This document shows, one piece after another, positions 22,066-33,061 of a DNA stretch of 64,000 bases. The DNA comes from Fusarium oxysporum f. sp. lycopersici 4287. Its lineage: Eukaryota; Ascomycota; Sordariomycetes; Hypocreales; Nectriaceae. The stretch lies in NCBI RefSeq assembly GCF_000149955.1, contig NC_030996.1, positions 2,085,301 through 2,149,300 on the forward strand, written 5' to 3'. Within the stretch, counting starts at the first letter, position 1, and each line of letters opens with the position of its first letter. Made by a program: the position numbers and the translations under genes. The notes under the pieces are model-generated. The model was not told the DNA's origin and made no database searches. It was given only the letters and a program-made list of their open reading frames with translations.

Positions 22066-23589
22066 ATGGAAACAGAAGCCCCTTCAAAGGAACGAAAGAG
22101 CCAACAGCTCAGCCAGCTGCACCAGGCGCCAAGCATCTCCATCATGGATGGATCGCACACTCAGCTGCATCAGAAGCCTTTCACCGTCTGGACGGCCATG
22201 GGCATCGGTCACTCGATTACCAATACAGCCATCACCCTCATCGTGGGTCTCGCCAGCGGCGTCGCTCTCGGAGGTCCCCCGCTTTTCATCTACGGCTTCC
22301 TAGTCATGGCAGTCATCGCTGTATGCGTTGCCATCAGTCTGGGTGAGCTTGCATCGGCTCTACCTCACTCGGGGGGTCAATACTTCTGGGTTGCTGTTCT
22401 AGCTCCTCCAAAACACAGACGCTTTCTCTCTTATATCACTGGCATTATAGGATGGGCTGGGGCTGTATGCACCAGTGCTTCAGTCTGCCTCGCCGTGCCT
22501 ACCTCAGTCTTTGCCATGGTGTCTGTGACACATCCAGACTTCAATTATAAACCTTGGATGGGGTTCGTGGGGTTTCAGGTTCTGAACCTGCTGGCGTTCA
22601 CCTTCAATTGCTTTGAACGTGTTCTCCCCTGGGTCAGCCGTTTCCTCCTCGTCTTCACCGTCTGCACCGTGATAATTGTATTTGTCGGCATTCTGGCTGC
22701 GAGTCCACACAAGCAATCTGCAGATAATCTCTTTGTCAATCTATACAACATCTCGGGCTGGTCGAATGGCGTGGCCTTTTTGATCGGGCTCAACGCCCCT
22801 AACTGGGCCTTCTCCTGTCTCGATGCCACAGTACATCTCGCTGACGAGATTCCGAATCCTCGGAAAAACATACCTCAAGCTCTCCTGGTGACAGTGGCCC
22901 TTGGCAGCGCCACTGGACTTCCTACAATCCTTGCGCTCTTCCTGTCGGCTCCCTCGGTCAGTGACATTGCCAGCTCAGGCACGCCGTCGCTGCAGGTCTT
23001 TCAAGAGGCGTTCAAACACAACACTGCTGCAGCGCTGGGGTTGCAGAGCCTGGTGTTGATATCTGCTGCAGGCGCTATAATCGGCATCCATACTTGGCAG
23101 TCACGCATTGCTTGGGCATTCAGCAAAGACAAGGGATTTCCATTTCATCGATTTCTTTCTCAGATTGCCCCTGAGCCTTATGGTACTCCAGTCTTTGCAC
23201 ATATCTGGTCTTGTTGCTGGACTTCTGTCCTTGGTTGCATCTACATGGGTTCGCAGCTTGCTTTCAATTCTCTGGTTTCCGGCGGTATCCTCCTACAGTA
23301 TATAACCTACTCTACCTGCATCGCGTGCCTCTTATGGTATGGCCGGTCGAATATCACCCCAGGCCCCTTCTGGTATCCCAGGCTTGGTCTGGTGTCGAAT
23401 ATCGTTGTCTTGCTTTGGACTGCGATTGCACTTGTTTTCTATTGCTTCCCTTCGTTCATCCCGGTTCAAGCAGGGTTGATGAACTACGTGTCTTGTGTAA
23501 TTGTAGGAGTTTCATTGTATGCTTTGTTATACTGGGTTGCATTCGGCCGCAAAGAATATGAGACCCCTGAGCCAGAGCAGTACGATTGA
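22066..23589 (+). CDS. APC-family amino acid / choline / GABA-type permease
   Basis: A single exon of 507 residues with about 12 hydrophobic segments. The first helix region (MGIGHSITNTAITLIVGLASG) and the following ELASALPHSGGQYFW are hallmarks of fungal APC permeases of the choline and GABA group (Hnm1/Uga4-like). The motif DATVHLADEIPNPRKNIPQAL after helix 6 is also typical. It probably imports a small nitrogenous compound across the plasma membrane. The substrate cannot be read from the sequence. It is divergent from the ADC-like gene and 0.5 kb from an SDR on the other strand. Confidence 0.88.
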   Translation: METEAPSKERKSQQLSQLHQAPSISIMDGSHTQLHQKPFTVWTAMGIGHSITNTAITLIVGLASGVALGGPPLFIYGFLVMAVIAVCVAISLGELASALPHSGGQYFWVAVLAPPKHRRFLSYITGIIGWAGAVCTSASVCLAVPTSVFAMVSVTHPDFNYKPWMGFVGFQVLNLLAFTFNCFERVLPWVSRFLLVFTVCTVIIVFVGILAASPHKQSADNLFVNLYNISGWSNGVAFLIGLNAPNWAFSCLDATVHLADEIPNPRKNIPQALLVTVALGSATGLPTILALFLSAPSVSDIASSGTPSLQVFQEAFKHNTAAALGLQSLVLISAAGAIIGIHTWQSRIAWAFSKDKGFPFHRFLSQIAPEPYGTPVFAHIWSCCWTSVLGCIYMGSQLAFNSLVSGGILLQYITYSTCIACLLWYGRSNITPGPFWYPRLGLVSNIVVLLWTAIALVFYCFPSFIPVQAGLMNYVSCVIVGVSLYALLYWVAFGRKEYETPEPEQYD

Positions 23590-24087
23590 ATGAGGTTTGG
23601 CTGGTTGCTGACAGACGTTCCTTACTATAGAATAGAATGGGCAACGTTTACAACGGAGGTGCTGAAATATAATCTTGCATCGCATAATCCCATTTCAGAA
23701 CCTGCCTTGTCGGTGGAGGTGGAAGACTTGTCGCTTCCCTACTCTGTTGAGGTCTGTTATCTTTGAAAACAGACTCGAGTGTCTATACTTGTTCCGGAAA
23801 ATCAAGGACTTCACTCATTCAATATCAAGAGGCCATCTATAGCACCACTCTGCTATGACGTCATCATTCACTATCGGGGTATCCTTCAAACTACGTTCGC
23901 TTTTTCCTTGAAGCGCAACCCAGTCTCAACTCGTGGCCGTGACTTTTCGAGAGATATTGAAATAACTCATATTCTTTGCCTTGTTCTCGTCTCACTTTGA
24001 AATAGTTTAGGTTTACGTATTCAAGTATCAGTTTTGACTCCTCGTAAGACGGTGTCTTAAGTCTATAACGGTTGTGCGGTGGCTTTC
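23590..24087. other. Intergenic between converging genes
   Basis: A 498 bp stretch between the permease stop and the SDR stop. Only short shadow frames occur. Confidence 0.45.
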
Positions 24088-24885
24088 TCACTGTACTGCC
24101 TTAAATACCTGTGATGCATCGCCGTTGGAGTAGCCCGCACTTGTAGTGCCACCATCAATGGCTACAATAGACCCATTTATGAACCCGGCTCGCTCAGAAA
24201 GCAAGAATACAATCAAATCGGCCACATCACCGGCCTTTCCCAATTTCCCTGAAGGCTGTGTCGCGTGTCCCAGTGCCTCAGCCGACATACCAAGCCGGCT
24301 CAGCATGGGTGTGTCGATATTCCCAGGCGCTACAGCGTTGACACAGATGCCCTTCCTTGCGTATTCAAGTGCCGCCGTTTTGGTAAGGCCGTTGACTGCA
24401 TGCTTGGAAGCGACGTAGGCAGCGCAACCTACTGTGCCAATGGCCCCGGCGTCAGAAGAGACGTTGACGATGGAGCCTGGAATTCCAAGCTCAAGAAACG
24501 TACGGATCTCGTGCTGCATGCAATTAAATGTCCCAGTCAAGTTAACGTCGATCACGCGACGCCAGATAAAAGGGTCGATGCCATCTACATTGACCCCAGC
24601 AGGCAATATGCCCGCTGCGTTGACAGCAAAGTCAAGGCGCCCTTTCCACGATACGACCATGGCCACCGCTTCTTCAACAGCACCACTATCAGTGATGTCG
24701 AGTTTGACCGACATTGTTCGAGAATTGTAGAGCTGGTTCAATCGTTGGGATTGGTCTGTGGCGTCAACTAGGTCCAGAAGAGCGACACTGGCGCCCTTTG
24801 ATGCAAGGAGGCGTGCACAAGCGAAACCAATGCCCCCTGTTGCGCCAGTCACAAGGGCGACTTTGCCGCTGAATTCATGATCCAT
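24088..24885 (-). CDS. Short-chain dehydrogenase/reductase (classical SDR)
   Basis: A single exon of 265 residues. The ATG at 24885 is used; the frame extends two codons further only through a TTG. It has the classical SDR features in order: cofactor motif TGATGGIG near residue 11, NAAG near 88, INVSS-like strand with catalytic Ser, YVASK active site, and VAPGNIDTPM. It is an NAD(P)-dependent oxidoreductase, closest in style to glucose dehydrogenase and FabG-like enzymes. An Asp at the end of strand 2 (ALLDLVDA) favours NAD(H). It is divergent from a second SDR at 25438. The substrate is unknown. Confidence 0.88.
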   Translation of the reverse strand: MDHEFSGKVALVTGATGGIGFACARLLASKGASVALLDLVDATDQSQRLNQLYNSRTMSVKLDITDSGAVEEAVAMVVSWKGRLDFAVNAAGILPAGVNVDGIDPFIWRRVIDVNLTGTFNCMQHEIRTFLELGIPGSIVNVSSDAGAIGTVGCAAYVASKHAVNGLTKTAALEYARKGICVNAVAPGNIDTPMLSRLGMSAEALGHATQPSGKLGKAGDVADLIVFLLSERAGFINGSIVAIDGGTTSAGYSNGDASQVFKAVQ

Positions 24886-25437
24886 ATCCAAATAGCCAGG
24901 CTGACGATCACCAAGAAACCAAACGTCTTGACCTGGAAGGGACTAGAAGGAATGGTGTCGAAGCCGAGGTAGCGTGAGACGGTAAGAGGAAGTAGCGGAG
25001 CCAGCGCGATAACAAGATTGAGCAAGTAGATGATTATGTTCATCTCGCGTGCTGCAGAACTTTATACCCCTGGCCAACTTGTTCCGGAGCTTACTGACCG
25101 ACTAGCTCGATATGGTGGTATTGCGAAACCCGATTACGTGGCGAATAGAAAGCTGAATATCTTGATTTTTGGAGTGGTCACAATTCAAGTGATTGATACT
25201 ATTCCTAATCTGATCAAAGTGCGAGATGTGGTGAGCTAGAACAATCCATACTCGTCACTTAGCAATTAACGTTAGTTAACTGATTTGGTCTACTTAAATA
25301 TTACTGTCTCGCTTTAATTACTGCTGCCTCAAATCTCTCTATAGAGTCGCAGCTGCATGACAAGATCAAGTCTATCGCTCACGTCGGCATTTTTCTTGGG
25401 TTTTTTTTATCACGCTTACATTTTTCATCAGTCAAGA
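24886..25437. promoter_or_regulatory. Divergent promoter between two SDR genes
   Basis: A 552 bp region. It includes a 64-codon minus-strand frame (25043-24849) encoding a very hydrophobic peptide, described among the findings. A T-rich tract near 25400 precedes the plus-strand SDR. Confidence 0.4.
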
Positions 25438-26371
25438 ATGGACCACAAAGTTGCAATTGTAACAGGTGCATCTTCAGGACTAGGTCGAGCAATAGCTATA
25501 AACTATGGTGACCTAGGATGGAAAGTTGTCTGCGCAGATCTCCGCTCTGATAGCCCGAGCACCACAACGACCACTGTTGACATGATCAACAATGAGACAG
25601 ATGGTCAAGCTATCTATATCCGCACAGATGTTTCTTGTTCAGAAGATATCCAATCCCTTATTCATACAGCAGTAGAGGCGTTTGGAAGGCTGGATGTGCT
25701 GGTTAACAACGCAGGCATCTCACTCGAGTCACAGGGAAGGCTTGGGCCGAAGCTCGTTGCCGATACCGATGATTCAACCTTTGATACTACCTGGGCAGTC
25801 AATGCCAGGTCGGCCTTCCTGGGCTGCAAATATGCCATCCGTCAATTTCTTCGCCAGACACCATGGCCAACAGGAGAACGGGGCTGGATCATCAATATAG
25901 CGTCTGTGTATGGCTTGAAGCCAGAAGTTGAGCATAGTCAGTCTAACAAAGCGGCAAGGTGTTAAAGTGCTGACCAATGTGCCTTGCTCTATAGTTTCCT
26001 ACTGCGCCACTAAAGCTGCAGTTGTTCAAATGACAAAGTGCATTGCTCGCGAGTATGGCCCCTCCAAGATCCACGTCAATGCCATCTGTCCCGGTTGTGA
26101 GTTCCAGCGCCCGACTCCTTACACTTCTGTTCGCGTATCCGTGACCTGTATCGACTAATTTTCAATTCTTTCTGAAGTCATCAAGACCGAGATGGATCGA
26201 GTGATGCTGCAAGATGAGACGCTCGGCGCCGCCATTGTTGCTCGACATCCTTGGGGCACGCTAGGAATGACGGCGGATGTTGCTAAAGCGGCCATTTTTC
26301 TCGCAAGCGAACAGTCGACGTGGATCACCGGTGTTGCATTGCCAGTTGATGGCGGCTACATGGTGACTTGA
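25438..26371 (+). CDS. Short-chain dehydrogenase/reductase (classical SDR)
   Basis: Spliced model: exons 25438-25936, 25995-26096 and 26178-26371, giving 264 residues. Motifs: TGASSGLG at residues 9-16, NNAG, the YCATK active site right after the first intron, CPGFIKTEM formed across the second intron, and the C-terminal TGVALPVDGGYMV, typical of FabG-like SDRs. The ADL motif after strand 2 favours an NAD(H)-type pocket. It is divergent from the SDR at 24088-24885. Both may act on related hydroxy or keto compounds, but this is inference. The first intron uses a GTCAGT donor. Confidence 0.85.
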
Positions 26372-26647
26372 TCTTTATACAACCGTCCTTTTGGATTGAT
26401 GGCGAAGCAGCAGCTAGGAAGATAGTGAGCAATCTTTGACATCGGTTTGAGGTTTCTTTATTAGTAAACTAGATGATAGATCGCTCACCTTGGTGACCAA
26501 TAGGATCTGAGTGTACATGAGGGGTAATCTTCATTTTGTGTCAGGTGATACTGGGACTGTAAGTTCGTGCCTCGCATGCACATGTTGTTCGTGCCTAAGA
26601 GCTCTATTCCATTGTGCCACAGCTCCTTCCATTTTTCCGAATTAGCC

Positions 26648-28024
26648 ATGGACTCACAGGCCCCGCATGATCCTCATTCTACACAAGGTCAATTTGAGGA
26701 TGAAAGCACAATTAACCACTCTGCCGATCTCCACCCTGTTCGGGCAACCTCCTCGCAAGGCACATATCTCAAAGGCTCAAATTGGGGTATGGAACCGTTG
26801 GAAGACTACCAAGAAGGTGGTTATCATCCTGTTCATATTGGAGACATCCTTGGTTCATCAAATGGATATCGAGTCATTCACAAACTTGGCCATGGAGGCT
26901 TCGGCACCGTATGGCTTTGTCGGGACTCACTAGAGGGCCGTTATATCGCCCTCAAAGTCATGGTCAACGGTTTGAAATCCGACGAGATTCTTGACTTCAG
27001 CTTGGCGGATCTCGACCAATCCATGCCTGGTGCCCAGTTCATCGCGTCTCCGCTCGACTCATTCTCCGTTCAGGGACCAAATGGAACACATCAGTGCCTG
27101 GTACTCCCACCACTTGGCCCTTGTGTGTCACCCCATTTGTGGATGAGGTTCGAAAAGGACCCTGCTGCTGTCTTACGGAAATTTGCCTATCAGACAACCC
27201 AAGCATTGGACTTCCTACATAAGAATCAGATTTGTCACGGAGGTGAGTTTTGACTGACACTGGCCCTCATAAAGCTGCTAACATGTGCCTGTCGAGACTT
27301 CCGTCCATCCAATGTCTTAGTCAAGTTGGCCAACCTAGATCACCTTTCTGAGGAAGAGCTACTCTCCCTATTAGGGCGCCCCGAGGAAGTCCAGGTGCAG
27401 ACAGAATCAGGAGAAAACCTTCCATCATCTAGCCCAAAGTACCTTGTACAGCCAGCGGACATCTCCCAACTCGGGAACGTATTCCTCTCAGAAGAGATTT
27501 GTGTCATCGACTTTGGCGAGTCGTTCAAGTTCTCATCACCCCCAGAAGACCTCGGCATCCCAGAGAATTACCTACCACCAGAAATCCTTCTTGAACACCC
27601 TGATACGATTGGGCCCGCCTGTGATCTTTGGGCTCTTGGATGCACCCTATTCGAGATCAGAGAGCAACTTCCGCTGTTCTACATGATCTACGACAAAGAC
27701 GAGTTACTGGCAGAGATGGTCAGATTCTTTGGCAAGCTGCCAGAATCGTGGTGGGCGAAATGGGAGGCACGCGAAGAGTATTTTAACGCTGATGGGAAAT
27801 GGCTTCGTGAAGAAGAAGATTGGTCGCTCGATGTGGCGCTGAGCAAACCGATGGAGATCTTTGATGCGGGTGAAAAGTACAAGGAGGGACCTAAGAAGTC
27901 ATTGGAAACTCCCGAAGAGGAACAAAAGTTAATGGCGGACCTACTGTATCAGTTGTTTAAGTATGATCCTTGCATGCGGACTAATGCGGAGGGGGTTCTT
28001 AGGCATAAATGGTTCAAGCTATAG
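26648..28024 (+). CDS. Compact SRPK-like protein kinase
   Basis: Two exons, 26648-27242 and 27297-28024, giving 440 residues. Kinase motifs are present: the Gly loop LGHGGFGTVW, the VAIK-type Lys (YIALKVM), the catalytic loop HGDFRPSNVL assembled across the intron, DFG within VIDFGESF, and the APE-type region YLPPEILL followed by DLWALGCTLFEI. The order and the DLWALGC block resemble SR-protein kinases, but the long spacer between kinase halves is short here. The catalytic loop has Arg where SRPKs usually have Lys. It may phosphorylate proteins in the cytosol or nucleus. Such small SRPK-like kinases are expanded in many Fusarium accessory regions (general knowledge). Confidence 0.82.
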
Positions 28025-28504
28025 TGTTTCTCCTAACCTTTGCAATTGAATAAAAATATAAGTCAGTGATGTTTGCTGCCATGTTCCAGGGTAACTAATA
28101 AGTGTCGTCAATTTTCCCAAGACGATCATCAGCAGATCTATGGTTTAGGTTAACCTGACTATTTATTTTAGCTTGATTTCTCGTCTAGAGCGAACGGGCT
28201 AGATAAACCGATCTCGATTTCATCCTAGCCAATTCATCGTCCATTGAGCCTCTTTTTAAGCTTAATTCGGTGGAATTAGTTAGTCATAACGAACACCCAT
28301 GCTGCCCATGAAAACTCCCTTGATATTTCTTTCTGAACAAACTGAAGAGTGCAATGCTTCATTCTATAACTCATAGTCTCATGTCAACTATTCCTCGCCC
28401 AAGCAGCCAGAAAACCCTTCTTCATCGTCATCTCAATACTGTCTTATTGCCTGTCGCTGTCAATTGCTCGGGACGTTGGTCATTTCATTTCTCTTGCAGA
28501 TGAG
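28025..28504. other. Intergenic between converging genes
   Basis: A 480 bp stretch, AT-rich in its first half, between the kinase stop and the methyltransferase stop. No gene seen. Confidence 0.45.
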
Positions 28505-29401
28505 TTATCGTTCCTTCGGGCTCTCAATTTTAGCTCCAGGTTTTGTGGCCGAGATAGCTACATAGTGCCAACGTCCATGGCCCCGATATGACTCCACCCC
28601 GGCCACTGTGTTAATGAAGTGCTTCTCCAAGCCCAGTAAAGTGACAAACAGCCACGGAATGTAGGCGACCAAGTAGAACAGTCGTGTCATAGGCTTGATC
28701 TTGTCCGAGTAGTCTCTCACAACGACATCGGTAAAGCCGGCCTCCTCAAGCATGTCTTTGAAAACGCCAGGATGTGATAGATCATTTGTTGGCATCGCAG
28801 CAAGGTCATTGATCTTGCGCATCGAATTGGCCATTTCATCGGTGGAATTGTCAATGAACTCGTGGTCATACTCGAAGAGCGCGATGTGGCCACCGGGCCG
28901 GAGTTTTTGGTAGAAGCCGGCAAGGACGCCCTTGGGGTCTGTAGCATGCACGAACGTCTCCATAGTGTAGATGCCATCGACTGACTGGTCATCCAAAGAC
29001 TCAAGGTGGTGATAGTCCATCCGCCGCACGCTGACCTGGCCATCCGGCAAGCCAGCACGGGCAACGTTGCGCTTGGCTTTGGCAACATGGTGGGAAACAA
29101 CGTCGAATGCTTGCACGCGATACTTGAACTTGGTGGCCATTCGTATCGCGACGTGTCCGACACCACAGCCCGCATCGAGAACTTGGGCCCCGGGGGGAAG
29201 GTTCAGCGCCTCACCAAGCTTATCCTCCATGCGCCGAAGCGCGCGGCCGATTGGGAATGGCCATCGTGTGTCATGTTCATAGTAGCCAAAATGGCGCGTG
29301 TCGCCGAGGAACAGCTTATACCCAATTCTCGACTCGAAGGTATTGTAGTAGGATTGGAGCTTGGGATTGGGATTGATCAATGGCTCAGACTCGGAAGCCA
29401 T
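28505..29401 (-). CDS. SAM-dependent methyltransferase (sterol C24-methyltransferase-like)
   Basis: A single exon of 298 residues from the ATG at 29401. The frame stays open upstream to 29632, but that part is Pro/Ser-rich and probably leader. Motif I is VLDAGCGVGHVAI, followed by a MDYHHL acidic-loop segment and YTMETFVHATDP, resembling the Erg6 family and plant-type tocopherol C-methyltransferases. The C-terminal part (LFYLVAYIPWLFVTLLG) is hydrophobic, which fits membrane association with a lipid substrate. It lacks the usual Erg6 length and context, so it is more likely a secondary C- or O-methyltransferase. The true substrate is unknown. Confidence 0.82.
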   Translation of the reverse strand: MASESEPLINPNPKLQSYYNTFESRIGYKLFLGDTRHFGYYEHDTRWPFPIGRALRRMEDKLGEALNLPPGAQVLDAGCGVGHVAIRMATKFKYRVQAFDVVSHHVAKAKRNVARAGLPDGQVSVRRMDYHHLESLDDQSVDGIYTMETFVHATDPKGVLAGFYQKLRPGGHIALFEYDHEFIDNSTDEMANSMRKINDLAAMPTNDLSHPGVFKDMLEEAGFTDVVVRDYSDKIKPMTRLFYLVAYIPWLFVTLLGLEKHFINTVAGVESYRGHGRWHYVAISATKPGAKIESPKER

Positions 29402-30302
29402 CTTGGGCAGCGGCTTGGGTTGTATAAACAGGTCGGTCGGGCAGGTCGGGTCGGGGTCGAGGCGGGGAGCGCGGGGGGCCAGCACGAGAGCTGTCGTGGG
29501 CTGAAAGGAGACAGGAGAAGACACGGACGCAGGTCGAAGCGAGTGGGATGAATGCTGAGGATTCGGAAGAGGCGAGCTGAGGGGAATAGTGCAGATATTG
29601 AAACAGGAAATGTTCACGAAGACAGACGACACGTGTGTGTCTTACGTTCTGCAACGAATTGCTTGGTTGGTTGACGACTTGAAAAAGAGGCTGGTTTCAC
29701 CGGGAGCTCTCCAGGGGGCGCAAATTTGCCCGTTGAGTGAGTCTCCTCAATCCGATTGGTCAATATGAGCTCAATTTAACGGGTGTAGCCTCTTGTGCCG
29801 CGCTGCGGAGCTGGCCCGCTAAACCAAACCGTCCACTCAACACGACACGTTTAGCGCTCAGCCCCTCCAAAGTACGCACATACGAATACGTAGGCGCCCT
29901 GCTCGCCCGAAGCGTTTACTTGCATGTGATTGCGTTGCAGGAGCACGGTACACATTCGTGTCGAGTATGTGAGAGAGCCAATTATTATTTATAAATATCG
30001 AGTCGAGGAACCAACATGCATCAGGCAGACGGATTTGGCAATTGAGAGACTCCTGGCCTGACAATTGTCATCACACAATTGTTTCACAAATGTGATTGTT
30101 GGTTGCGAATATGCATGTTGGTTCTGCTGAAGATGTTGTACCATGGGGGCCAAGAGCGAGGAAACATGGACCGTCCATTCGTCCTGGTAAACAGATTGAA
30201 CGAAGAGGCTGGTTGATAAATATACGCATGCCAGTCAACATGTCGTCACATTGTAGCAATTAAATTATTTCACGGCTACCGTGGTGCCTCTGGCCAGTCA
30301 CC
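29402..30302. promoter_or_regulatory. Divergent intergenic region, methyltransferase (-) / membrane protein (+)
   Basis: About 0.9 kb between divergent starts, with no supported gene. The part next to the methyltransferase is G/C-rich with GGTCGG runs near 29430-29460 and probably is its leader. Confidence 0.4.
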
Positions 30303-31962
30303 ATGAGCTCAAACACGTCTGGCCATCAGCCATTGGTTGGTTGGAAAGACAGCAGCGATGACAGAGGATCTCTCGACGTTTTATGGTCCTGTCTTGTTAC
30401 TTTGCTGTTATGCGCCTGGGTTTCTACGTACCCTAATGCTGGCTCACCTCACGACAAATGGTACCACCCCCTTCTCGACAAGTTCAATCTCGCCATTATC
30501 ACATTTCTTGGGCCAGACTTTCTTTTCGGCATCGCGTTGGGACAGTTTTCCAGTGCTCGGTCAAGTGTCAAGGTAAAACGGGCAAAACTATATAAGCCAG
30601 GACGCTGTAACTAACACTATCGTGACAGGCTTTTAAGAGAGACAGTCACTTGAGCAGAGGTCAAAAATGGAAGCTCATACATGGTTTCTTTGTGGACATG
30701 GGCTGTCTTCATCTTACAGCGCCTGACTACTCTATCGCCGATGGCAAGAGCTTCCCAATCGACGCTAAGCAATTCCACTACCTCGTTAAACACGGTTTTA
30801 TCGAATTCCCAGACATAGATAAACTGGAGATCAAGGAGCGCAATTCGGTGGATACGCTCTCACGGTCAGTATACCACAGAGGTGCGAGGTGAAACTGACG
30901 CTTGTCGTACGTCTTACCTCGATGGAGTTGTTCCTATTGTATTGAGCTCATTTCTTGGCAGCATTATTACGGTGTTTCAAGCCGCATGGTTTACTATCAA
31001 GGAACTTGCACGTATCCATAAAGGATATCCGATCTCAACCTTGGAGTTAACGACACTATCATTCTGCTTTATTACATTCATGATATCGGTTCTCTGGTAT
31101 CATAAACCCTCTATTTCCAAGCCTCAATTCATCAACACAAAAGACAATATCACCGTCGAAGAAATTCGTGAGTATGCTAGATGCAATGTAGGTTGATCCG
31201 ATCTCCGATCGAGTTAAACACGAAGACTAACGGACTAATGAATAGACCCATCCTGGGCTTCAACTCGATTATTACCGAACCCCTTTAGACTTTATCAGCA
31301 GAAGACAGTTCGGCATAGACGCTCATTGGAGATATTATGTCTCATTAGCACATAAGCTACGAATAAATTTTGTATCTCGACCCGTTTCCCGAACACCTTG
31401 GGATCGAGTACCTTCAGATATCTGGCTCATCCCCGAGCCGTGGTTTGCTCCAGGAGCGGCGCTAATCTTGATCGGTTTCAGCGTCATATTCGTCCTCGCA
31501 TGGAACTTTCAGTTTCCCACAGCCTCCGAAAAGCTTTTGTGGAGGATCTGTAGTGCTTATCATGCCGCGTTTAGTATCTATGGAGGAGGCTACTATGCGT
31601 TTGAGATGTTCAAACCCAGCAAAAGCAAACAAGGAGCACCAATCGCTCAGCTCAGCAGCCAACTCAGGACCAACAGTATGGAGTCCATTGAGATGGAGTC
31701 TCAACGCCGAGTCACCTTTGGACGGCGCAGGTTCTTGCGCTTTGTTGAACGAGCAAGGGTCTGGAGGAATCTGTCAGAGGACCAGGATCCGGAAATGGAA
31801 GTTCCGCTCCGGGTAATCATCCCCATCACTGTCGCGTGTTTTGTGTATTGTCTTTGTCGTTTCTATATCTACATCGAAGACCTGATCTCACTGAGGTTAC
31901 AGCCTGCTGAGGTGTACTTGACAGTAAATAGGTATTTACCGTTCCTGCCTGGAGGATTATAG
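30303..31962 (+). CDS. Fungal multi-pass membrane protein of unknown function
   Basis: Spliced model: exons 30303-30572, 30629-30864, 30962-31187 and 31246-31962, giving 482 residues. I do not assign a function. The N-terminal helix region (LWSCLVTLLLCAWVSTYPN) and the segments WYHPLLDKFNL and FLGPDFLFGIALGQ recur in a large family of uncharacterised fungal membrane proteins. Later come VFQAAWFTIKELARI, a long helix near residue 170, and at least three more hydrophobic helices near the C terminus. The family is often found in accessory regions beside ankyrin or HET genes, and a decayed ankyrin gene lies about 0.6 kb downstream. The third-exon start is the least certain splice site. Confidence 0.8.
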
Positions 31963-32590
31963 GTTAGTCCACCTAGGCTTTATCTCTGGTAAATTCAAAG
32001 GCAATATTATTATTCTTTGGGGGCAATACAATCTCTCAGATCTTTAATTCTGGTATTATAGACTTCATTTTGGTCAGCCTAGGGGAGGCCAGAAAACTTA
32101 GGACGTCTATCATAAACAATGAAAAGACTTAGGTAAGTTTAGTGTAGTTTTAGTGGATCTTAGACTAATTGGGTATGTTTGGCACGTTGCCTCTGTATTA
32201 GAAGTTGTCTTGCTCCCTGAGGTTGGCCCACCAGGGGGAATAAACAATTGGTCGGGAAACTTACCAGGAACATGCAGTCACTATTTCACCAAGCTGTCTC
32301 GAAGACTGCGTGCGGCAATGGCTATTCGGAGCATAACAGATGCGTGTTTCTTATTTGCTTTGCAGCCTTTGAAACCAAGCCCGCTGGAGTCAAAGGAGAT
32401 TAGAGAGCTACTGAATCTATAACCCTCATAATTCCATACCACCACTAATTCGGGTTATCATCCTTCTGAAAGTAGTCCTAATTGTCCACTAATCTCATCT
32501 CTCAGAAGCCAAGCCCATATCGCTCCATGGCTAGGAGTAGCAGACCTAGCCCAATCTTCGTCCCTTTTATACACTTTTCTTAACAATTGA
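31963..32590. other. Intergenic, degenerate
   Basis: About 0.6 kb with many TAA/TAG triplets and no supported gene. A short frame (32153-32422) has no recognisable motif. Confidence 0.4.
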
Positions 32591-33061
32591 ATTAGGCGTC
32601 GTCCTAGGATCAGTGATCCTGAAGCAACAGGGCTGGATTGAGCGGCATTCTATGGACTGGCCGCAGACGTGGTGAGCTTTTTGGAAATAGCCATACCAGC
32701 AAACATAAGAGATGATTAGGGTTGGACGCCGTTCATGTATACCGCCGATAATGGACACAAAGAAGTTATGGAACAATTGCTCGCTATTAACCAGGCAGAC
32801 CCCGAAGCTGAAGACAGCATCGGAATAACAGCCCTGATATATGCAACAGCGCACAATCATGCTCCAGTAGTTAGTTTTCGTTTGGTAAGTCGTCCAGTTA
32901 ATCCAGACAGACAGATTCTACAACGCATGGCTCCATCTTACGCAGCAGAGTTTCGTCATGAAGAGGTTGTCAGAATCCTGTTTGAGGCCGAGGAAGTGGT
33001 CCCTAATTTACCAGATGCTGATTATGAAAGTTGGTCCGTCGCGTCGAGGAGGACCCTCTAA
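32590..33061 (+). pseudogene. Decayed ankyrin-repeat gene
   Basis: Ankyrin-like units can be read on the plus strand but are broken by stops and frame changes. A unit at about 32716-32870 reads GWTPFMYTADNGHKEVMEQLL and then ITALIYATAHNHAPVV. A second at about 32930-33040 reads SYAAEFRHEEVVRILFEAEE and PNLPDAD. A stop (TAG) sits just before the first unit, and no start, full repeat array or partner domain remains. C-to-T type changes creating stops fit repeat-induced point mutation, but this was not measured. Confidence 0.65.

Noticed and set aside
24265..24771. 168-codon plus-strand frame opposite the first SDR
   Set aside because: Shadow of the SDR; no independent motif.
32153..32422. 89-codon plus-strand frame after the membrane-protein gene
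   Set aside because: No recognisable motif and lies in degenerate sequence.
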